DNA of 64,000 nt from Holothuria scabra (lineage: Eukaryota > Echinodermata > Holothuroidea > Aspidochirotida > Holothuriidae). Position 1 is the stretch's first letter. The number at the start of each line of letters is the position of its first letter. The notes under the pieces were generated by a model, which was not told the DNA's origin, searched no databases, and saw nothing but the letters and a program-made list of their open reading frames with translations. Positions 56,825 through 64,000 of the stretch are shown here, piece by piece. Location: positions 26,021,455-26,085,454 of the forward strand of contig CM074180.1 in NCBI GenBank assembly GCA_037179385.1. Direction: 5' to 3'. A program made the translations under genes and the position numbers.

Positions 56825-59334
56825 GGTGAGGATATAAACAATAGATTTAACTGTTCCTCTCAGCAGGTGTGTAGCCAAAAATTTTTCCAGGGGAGGGGCA
56901 AACGTCTGTGAAAAGACTAGTGATGAAGTGTAGTGCAACCATGTTGGTCTGGAGCTGTCACAGAAATTTTAATGGAAAATTCCTACCGGACTAAATTTAC
57001 AGGCCTATCTAAGTGCAAATAAACAGGGAAAATTCTAGGAATACTGAAAAATATGCTCAAGCGAGAGACAGTTGTCCCATCCCACCATTGCCACTGTTGG
57101 CTGTGAGTGTGCGTATCTCTCTGATTTGTATACAAAACATATTTCATTAAAGTATTCTAGAAGTAAAAACTTCTACAGTTTTAGGAATAGTTAAAAGTCA
57201 TTAATGTGAATATATAGAGAGGAAGTTCAGTCATGATAAAAATTTACATGTACAATCCCTTTCTTAGATAAAGAGAGCTTTTTCTTCCATTGTGTAAAAA
57301 AATAAATTCTGTCAGTAAAATATATAAGGTTTAAAGGAACAGATTTTGCTTATAAGATGTGTGATGTTTAAGTTAAGTCACCCAATGATGGGGGTGATTA
57401 TAGCAAATTTAAAGGAGAGAGACTGGAATATTGATTTTAAGTACTAACATGATTACAGGTCAAGACCAAATCATAACCGGGAGCCATTCACTCCATCACA
57501 ATAGTAATTCACATTGCAAAATATCGATATCATTGATTCCAAATGACGTTAGAAGCTCCATCTTGGGGTCAGCAAGGCGTCCTGGTTTAATATATCAATC
57601 TGTTTTCTCTCTTTCCACTAAGTTCATGGACTGCTGGGTTTTTAAATACAAATTGGTGTATGGCTCTCTACTGAAGGTAACTGTATCCCAAACAAACAGC
57701 TGTTATCTCTAGCTGGCTTTGATAGCAACTAAAAACAACAACAGTCATAAGTGCAACGGTTTCAAGTGAACAACTGTGTCACTGAAGCATGAATAACTTC
57801 AGATATTATTCACTGTTGTGACCTGTTACTGACTGACAAACCCACAGATCTCATGATAGTCTGACTAATTATCTTAAAGGACACTGAACCTTGACTTAAA
57901 CAGACTTACTCTGATGTCATACAAATTCAAAATTGTTGATATTTTGAAGATATCACATCTCTTTCAGAATGACTACATTAAACAATAAAACCAAGTTTTG
58001 TGAAATATTTGCAGTGGACACTTCAATCTAACTCTCTAACTATAGAGGGGGCTGTTAATGAATGTCATGAGACCATACCAATCCTCAGTCACCATGGGTG
58101 GAATTATGAAATGAAATACTGTCAAAATTAATTCTCTCTTGGGGGGGAGGGGGGGTACATGGCTGCTAATATTTTCAGACCTTCAGTGCTGGCCTTCATT
58201 TCTGCTCCATCCGATGGTATAATCATTACGGAGCCTGCTTACCTACTGACAGCTGCCACAAAAAATTGAGGGAGACAAACGCAATCCCTACTAGTAAACA
58301 CCATCAAAATGAAAGATGTATGAATAAGTCAACATCTGAAGCGTTTAATGCCACAAAATTTCATCAGTCAGAGATCCCTGAGGACTTTCTCTGTTCTATA
58401 GGTTATTCATGGGAATGAAACTATCTAATGGAAGAAGAAGAAAGACAGAAAATATTAGCAGGGAAAGACAAACCGATCAAGACAACTTTATCAAAATTTT
58501 ACGAGGAAGGATACTGTGATAGGCAATCTACTGTACTGGGAACATACGTCACATGCTGATTTATGTAGATGGGGCATATGTGTATATATATTCAGCAATC
58601 CTTCAAATTCTACTGGAATTACTATGTTGAAGCAGGCAGCTTAGCAGCCTGCTTTTACAGTCAACAGTTTTGTGCAGGAGTTCAGGATTACCACTGTGGT
58701 AATAAATGAATAAAAAATACAAACTTTTAAAAATTAAGAGCTATGGATAGCCACATTCTTAACCCAATTTGTGGAGATGAGGTTTAATATTTTGTACACA
58801 TATTCATAAAACTTGCAAATATGCTTGTATTTTATCCTCACAAAATAATTTTGACTGTCAAGGTTAAATTAGATGAAATAAATCAACATTAGGGTGAAAC
58901 ACTTAATAATATGACAAGAAAAGAACTTTCCTTGTAATACTTTTTCACTGGGAATATGTAACTACATGGTTATGTCCTATTAACCACACAATGCAATGTC
59001 AATGTATACCAACTTAATGTGCAAATATTCATTAAAATTAGCTCACTTAGGGGTCATTGAAATAATGTGTATGTATGTCTCAGAATGTTAGGTAAATTTA
59101 TGCTTTATGCATTTTACTTTCCCACCTAAGTAAGTTGTAACTGCTTTGAAAACAAATGTTTACATATGAACACATTCATAACAATAATTTGTTACACAAT
59201 GTAAAATCTTTATGTCACTTTTGTCGAAAGTAATGAACTCATGTAATATCTACATATACATTATATAAATTACATGTAAAAGACTGTATTGCATGCCTTG
59301 TTACTTAGTTTGTAAGATGAATGAATCTTCTACA
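56825..59334. other. Long non-coding stretch, nothing recognised
   Basis: CAGGTGTGTAGCCAAAAATT at 56864-56883 resembles one end of the CAGGTGCATAGCC element at 20260, without a partner end. G-rich tract at 58141-58156. No gene. Confidence 0.4.
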
Positions 59335-59336
59335 TA

Positions 59337-59489
59337 GATCCTTTTCCAAACAGCAATTACAAAGCATTGTGGGATAGGGTTTTGAAGGATGTTGTTTTTG
59401 TCAATGGCATTCAAATATGGAAGTAAACGAGACACACCAACATTTTATTGTCACACAATCTTTTATAATATTCTATTTGGTAAAGGGTC
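59337..59489. mobile_element. Tc1/mariner-like MITE family M1, copy 2
   Basis: Starts GATCCTTTTCCAAACAGCAA and ends CTATTTGGTAAAGGGTC, flanked by TA (59335-59336 and 59490-59491). The left part CAGCAATTACAAAGCATTGT matches copy 1. The arms are more diverged than in copy 1. Confidence 0.7.
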
Positions 59490-59499
59490 TATAGATAAA

Positions 59500-59765
59500 A
59501 TCTGATCAGCACTTGTGTTTAGTGACTGTAGGCATCCATTCATGGGGTACATCGACCTTAAATGGTCTTTATTTACTGTTTACATGAATTTCAAACCCTC
59601 ATATTCAGTGAAATTGAAGGAATCAATATACAATTGAGAATACATCCATCCATGGTACAGGTAAGCAAGGAAATTGAACAATTTAAAGGTGATGGACCCC
59701 AGTTATGGCGGACTGAAATCAGACCATCACTTGCTGTCCAGATTCGTCTAAAGAGATGATCTCCA
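59500..59765. repeat. Dispersed repeat R4 (probable MITE), copy 2
   Basis: Matches 32305-32590 in order: CTGATCAGCACTTGTGTTTA, GTGACTGTAGGCATCCA, AGCAAGGAAATTGAA and CCATCACTTGCTGTCCAGAT. It begins about 10 bp after the M1 MITE. The frames at 59562-59759 and 59591-59782 lie inside it and are not genes. Confidence 0.6.
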
Positions 59766-61150
59766 AACTTTATTTCCTTCATTCTTTGCCATAGGCCTAT
59801 AAGATAATAAATAATTGTTTCAGCCTATTGTTACAAACTTTTATCAATCACATCAACAAGAGACCTTCATTGTAATAAAATTTTGTAGACCTTTAATGTC
59901 AGCAGGTATAAAGACAAATCAGTATGCTAGTGCTAGTACACAATTACAAAACAATAACCACTTAATACAATTAAAGAGAAGGTTAAAGAAAGCGTCATAA
60001 ACATTTCCATGTTTTGTTAAAAAAAAAGTTAGTTTTAAGAAATTTTTTACTGGAAGGGCTGAAAAAGGGGTAATGTTTTGCAAACTTGATATGTCAAAGT
60101 ACATTCTTCCATGTAATCAAGTGATAACAAAGATAAGATCTAAGAATAAAAGAAAATAGAGGTGTCAAGCATGGAAAGTTAATAATGAAATGGTAATTTT
60201 TAGAATGTGGTTGTAAACAAGCATGCAAACAATTGATATGTTGTTGTAAGAGACTGTAACTGGTAAAATATTAAAATAAGTGAAATTGTTACTGAAACTC
60301 TGTTTAAATTTCAATGAATTTAGCCACTTCTTACAGCAAGGTTGCTGTTCTGAGCAAACTTTCTCTAGACTGCAACACTTTTAAAAAATAATAAAAAGAT
60401 GAAGTACACACTAACTGCTAAAATGTACGTTCATGGGTGGTTTTAGTTGTTGTTAGTTGTTCTTCAAAGCATAAAGTTTTGTTTATTGAATGGAAGACAA
60501 CACAAGATAGTAAATAAGACATAAAGACAGGTAGGGTTTAAAATCTGCCATATTTATTGACAAACATGATCAACAAAGTAATACTTTTTCTTCTATATCT
60601 CATAAAAAAAAACTACCATATACTATGCATTTATTGTCATAATGCACTTTACAAAAAGACACCATTATACACTTACAACTCAAAATTAAAACTGCCACTG
60701 AATTCAGTATATCTTCTTCACATTTAATTTCTTACCCAACCACTTTCTTCCAATTTCCTACAAGGTTGAACAACTCCTTGGTGTGTAATGACATTGTTGT
60801 CCCATTACCTACTATATATGTACAGACCTTGAATACTGCCCTCAAATATCTTCACCCTTAACCTTTAGCTACATTTCAAGCAAAACCTTAAAGAAAGGTC
60901 TTGTCAAATTGGTGCTTTTCCCCTAGTAATGTCCCTTCTAAACTGATTTTCATCTATAAACCTTTGAATTAAACTACATCTTGCTGCTCAATCAAGGGCC
61001 AACCATGAGACTGTAAAATTAAAAAAAGTGTTCATTTCATAGATAACATCTGCAAGGTTCTCTGCATAAATGTCCTAAGGGCTCAACTAAAATTTCCCAG
61101 CTTCGAGACTTCAGCGAATATATAAAAAAAGAGAAGGATAAGGTACTCAC
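59766..61150. other. Intronic non-coding stretch downstream of the RAD51B exon
   Basis: Follows the exon's splice donor in the direction of transcription (minus strand). AT-rich; I recognise neither the next exon nor a repeat here. Confidence 0.5.
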
Positions 61151-61334
61151 GGGAATGAAGAATGCTTCCGCTAAATATTTTAAGGTGGCTGCTTCCTTTG
61201 CCAGCAGATTTGTTCTCTCTATCATGTTACCCTGTAGCCTGCTGTCAAATTCCTTCCGAACCAATGAGGCAATAGAGTCGACGATGATCAGTTTAATTCC
61301 ATGTTTGATAATATCTTCTTCAATCATGTCTAAT
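61151..61334 (-). CDS. RAD51B: Internal exon of RAD51B (RAD51 paralogue)
   Basis: A 184-bp exon with acceptor CTATTTTCTCACAG before 61334 and donor CCC|GTGAGT after 61151. It supplies the last base of a split codon plus 61 codons. The peptide contains the Walker B strand GIKLIIVDSIASLVR, followed by KEFDSRLQGN, ERTNLLAKEA and LKYLAEAFFIP. This follows human RAD51B nearly residue by residue (IKLVILDSVASVVRKEFD..LQGN..ER...LAREASSLKYLAEEFSIPV), and the KEFD-LQGN pairing separates it from RAD51, RAD51C and XRCC2. RAD51B works in the BCDX2 complex in homologous recombination, binding ATP and helping RAD51 filaments form. Neither the upstream exon (Walker A) nor the following one (starting near V-I-L-T-N-Q) was found within the window by eye. 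Reading beyond the donor adds unrelated residues, so the exon end is well supported. Confidence 0.93.
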
Positions 61335-61833
61335 CTGTGAGAAAATAGAGAAAAGGGGGATGAAACTGGCCCAATTTTTTTTTATAAATTACATTATCAA
61401 CTTTGCAACACTATTTATAAAACAAACTTCTAAAAGATTGAAGAATGCTATTACCATAATGATAACAGTTTAGCAATTCTGAATATATTCAGTGAAAATT
61501 TAATGCTACATAATCAAGTTATGCTACACAATTAAATTATTCAAGGAAACTTGCCATCAAACATTAAAGAAGAAAAGAAAATTTGTTTCATATTTTTCTA
61601 TGATATCTGTTAACTAAATAGGGTAAATAGGGTAAATTGCACAAAAATCATTTAAACATATAATTTTTCTTATCAAATTTGAGCAACGTGGGCCACACCA
61701 ATCCCCACAAATCAATTCTCACCCTTCCCCACCAATGGCAATTTCTGAAAAGACACCTTGAGAGACATGTCACTTAGATAGATGCCCCATCTGTTGTTCC
61801 CTGTTGCACTTCCAAGCCAGACCATACAAACTG

Positions 61834-61842
61834 ATAAGGTCC
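61834..61842. repeat. Left 9-bp target duplication of the foldback element
   Basis: ATAAGGTCC, repeated exactly at 62677-62685. Confidence 0.8.
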
Positions 61843-61850
61843 GGTTACCG

Positions 61851-61972
61851 GTCGTTTCGCCCCCTTGCCAGTTCGCCCCCAACCAGTTCGCCCCGGTCGT
61901 TTCGCCCCCTTGCCAGTTCGCCCCGTAGTGGAAGTCGTTTCGCCCCCAAAGAGGAGGTCGTTTCGCCCCCAA
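61851..61972 (+). repeat. Left terminal TTCGCCCC array
   Basis: Seven TTCGCCCC units: GTCGTTTCGCCCCC alternates with CAGTTCGCCCC in the outer part, and two isolated GTCGTTTCGCCCCC units sit inside. Spacers TTGC and AAC recur in the same order at the other end. Confidence 0.85.
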
Positions 61973-62536
61973 ATACTTATGAGTATGACATCGAATAAAC
62001 TGACTTTAAATGCAGTTTTGTAGTTGTAATAACAGTTATTTTCAAAAAGTTACGACTGTTGGCAAGAGTGTGACAAAACACAAGTCAAGTAAGGATAGGC
62101 AGTGCGCTGTCTGACGCACCAACCACTGAGTCATATGTTAAGTACACCTGGTATTCTCTTGCACGTCCAGAATTTGGTTTCATAAGGATAAGTAAGCTAG
62201 CATTTTTTTAAAAGCATTTTCGATTTTTGCACCATTTATTGGAAATTATAAATAGGCCTAGAACTAAAAAAACGTTTACACAAAGAAGCACATGAACGAT
62301 GTAGTAACGAAAACGCAGATAGAAAGCGTAACGTTACATCAGTACTATCAACACAATTAACACTCAGCAATTGCGCGTACGGTAACGTTATGAGTTAGTA
62401 CATATGAACAACTTGTTTCACCTTTAAAAATGAACTCAATCTCATCCTGAAAGAGAATTTAATAAGAAACTTCACTTCGTTTACATCGTTTGTTCTACAA
62501 ATTCACTTGTTGTAAAGGGACCTGCTTCAGAAAGAT

Positions 62537-62670
62537 TAGGGGGCGAACCGGTATGTCTTAGGGGGCGAACTGACAGGTCTAAGGGGGCGAACTGGTTAAT
62601 GCTTGGGGGCGAACTGGTATTTAGGGGGCGAACTGGTTGGGGGCGAACTGGCAAGGGGGCGAAACGACCG
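62537..62670 (-). repeat. Right terminal TTCGCCCC array
   Basis: Seven inverted units (GGGGGCGAACTGG and GGGGGCGAAACGACC on the plus strand). The outermost three units and their spacers match the left array exactly in order; the inner units are all of the CAGTTCGCCCCC type, so the arrays have evolved independently inside. Confidence 0.85.
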
Positions 62671-62676
62671 GCTACC

Positions 62677-62685
62677 ATAAGGTCC
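62677..62685. repeat. Right 9-bp target duplication of the foldback element
   Basis: ATAAGGTCC, identical to the left flank. Confidence 0.8.
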
Positions 62686-62954
62686 ATCTCTTTCATAACA
62701 GATGTTTGCAGCACAGATGTCACAACAATAGGTGCATCAGCTTCCCATCCTAGACTAGTAAATTGCACCCACCAATCAATTAAACATAAACAAAAAATAT
62801 TCTAACCAGCACTTTTCCCAATAATGGTAGTATACTTTTCTGATTCTTGAGGGTGGAATCATTTATCTAACAAGTGGTTATTGCCAAGTCACTTATGTAT
62901 TTCCTGTGCCCAACTGCCCATACTGCCCAGTTAGATAATTTCTTGATTCATGAG

Positions 62955-63168
62955 TTAGATGGGAGTTTAACAGCTTAGTTTTCCACCAAGCTGGCCTAGC
63001 TATTGCATTTTTTCAAGTTGTGGCACACAAGCTTGTTTTCCCTACCCCATTGCTTATGCTGTGCACCAAGCACAGAAAGAGTAGGTTCCATTTTTGACGT
63101 CTTTGGTATGACATGGCGCCCAGATTTCTCAAATGCAAGATGCTGAAATCACTTGGCCATGCAGTCAG
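62955..63168 (-). mobile_element. tRNA-derived SINE, full-length but decayed
   Basis: Read on the minus strand: a degraded head (GGCCAAGTGATTTCAGCATC), body (ATACCAAAGACGTCAAAAAT, GGAACCTACTCTTTCTGTGC, GCATAAGCAATGGGGTAGGG, AAAACAAGC), and tail (GGTGGAAAACTAAGC, TGTTAAACTCCCATCTAACT). More diverged than the plus-strand copies. Confidence 0.7.
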
Positions 63169-64000
63169 TCTGTGAGATAATGTACTGGAGGACTGATTAT
63201 AAATGGACATAAAAATCCACAACTTCTCATAATATTTTCTGACCAAAGGACCATGATCTTTAAAAGGATCACAGTCAAGAATGGCCCAGCATTAAATTTT
63301 GTCAACTGAGAACCCTGGTATGGGTCACTCGAATGGAACAAAATCAGTCAAAAGTAACTGATCATTTACTTCATTTTTACTCAAATGGACTGTTTATATT
63401 ATTTATAGATGGAAATTTCAACCTTAAAAGCAAGCATCTGAATTGACATCATACTTTAACCATTGAGCTGAACCACATACATACAATGACCTCCTGCCCC
63501 TACAAACTCCATTTATTATTTATTGGTTCATTCTAGAAGTGTTATGAAACTCTAAAACATTAAAGTAGTCCTCAAATCTCCCTGGCTTTTTTCAAACACT
63601 GCTTCCCAGCACTTTATATTTGTTACAAGATTCAAGATTTACAGTTGTTAAGTTCCAACAGAAGAAAAATTAGGTAACTAGTGAACCAGAAGTAGTCTTC
63701 AGCATTTTAAGCTGGAATCTTTATTGCAGTCAATGTTTCAGTCCAGTAAACAATGAGCCTCTCATGAAAATTTCCAGTTGAAGTCTATCTTCCACATTTG
63801 ATGGGAGCATGCGGTGATAACATGATGCTCTCATGGCTGAGAGGCAGACGAAATAAAATTAAACAAGCTCTCAGCACTCTCTCAAGTGTTGCTGGTTTCC
63901 GTTTCACTTGCTAAATGTTAAATGGGTAGTTTATCTCCACCATTAACGTGAGTCACAATAAGATCAAGACACACACACCAGCATGGGGAAATTTTGAAAC
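63169..64000. other. Intronic non-coding stretch, nothing recognised
   Basis: AT-rich to the window end. The preceding RAD51B exon was not found here; a donor preceded by a codon for a Leu-Gln-Arg-like end would be expected on the minus strand. Confidence 0.45.

Larger units (their letters stand above)
61843..62676. mobile_element. 834-bp Mutator-like foldback element with TTCGCCCC arrays
   Basis: The left end GGTTACCGGTCGTTTCGCCC and the inverted right end (GGTAGCCGGTCG...) are flanked by a perfect 9-bp duplication, the length typical of Mutator-like elements. Each terminus is a tandem array: about 130 bp on the left (61851-61972) and 140 bp on the right (62537-62670), built from GTCGTTTCGCCCCC and CAGTTCGCCCCC units with variable spacers. 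The arrays face each other as inverted repeats over an AT-rich 560-bp core with no supported gene. Frames at 61804-61998, 61712-61972, 62599-62805 and 62481-62768 simply translate the arrays. The element lies within the RAD51B intron upstream of the exon at 61151. Confidence 0.8.

Noticed and set aside
61037..61150. Extension of the RAD51B exon beyond 61151
   Set aside because: The consensus donor GTGAGT and loss of similarity after the FIP residues show that this is intron.
61851..62670. CRISPR array
   Set aside because: Repeats are short with spacers of a few bases, inverted between the two ends, in animal DNA. It is the terminus of a foldback transposon.
61712..62805. Proline/arginine-rich frames in the TTCGCCCC arrays as genes
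   Set aside because: They only translate the tandem array, on both strands alike.

Overview
The window looks like intron-dominated nuclear DNA of an animal, probably a marine invertebrate. It is AT-rich, splice sites are GT-AG, coding density is very low, and transposon fossils are dense. The phylum cannot be fixed from the sequence alone. The only host coding exon I recognise is one internal exon (61151-61334, minus strand) of the RAD51 paralogue RAD51B. I found no other exon of that gene by eye, so most or all of the window is probably RAD51B intron, possibly with undetected small exons.

Layout. At 1-10.9 kb there are scattered repeats: tRNA-derived SINE copies, a second short repeat family, a hAT-like MITE and a decayed LINE 3' end. 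At 10.9-12.6 kb there is a 1.7 kb element with TA target duplication and inverted termini. From 13 to 22 kb the DNA is mostly featureless apart from two CAGGG/CAGGT-ended MITEs. From 22.97 to 28.04 kb lies the most striking object, a 5.07 kb element with ~1 kb inverted arms and a candidate 7-bp target duplication. From 28 to 47 kb there are short MITEs, a long hairpin and one tRNA-headed SINE. From 47 to 49 kb three MITEs lie close together (piggyBac-like, another TTAA type, Harbinger-like). From 54.9 to 59.8 kb there are further nested or adjacent MITEs. From 61 to 62.7 kb sit the RAD51B exon and, about 0.5 kb upstream of it in the gene's direction, an 834-bp foldback element whose ends are arrays of a short GC-rich motif flanked by a 9-bp target duplication.

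The 5 kb element. Each arm carries a whole small transcription unit: TATA box, initiator-like motif, start codon, exon, GT-AG intron, terminal exon, stop and AATAAA. The interior holds an imperfect ~120-bp tandem array, a TATA-preceded plus-strand region with exon-like open frames, an intact minus-strand C2H2 zinc-finger/acidic ORF with its own polyadenylation signal, and a truncated inverted copy of that ORF's 3' end abutting the right arm. I do not recognise a transposase in it and cannot assign it to a superfamily. It is the best candidate here for something undescribed.

All family assignments of MITEs rest on visible termini and target duplications, not on database comparison. Most open frames of 60-130 codons in this window look like chance ORFs and are not listed as genes.
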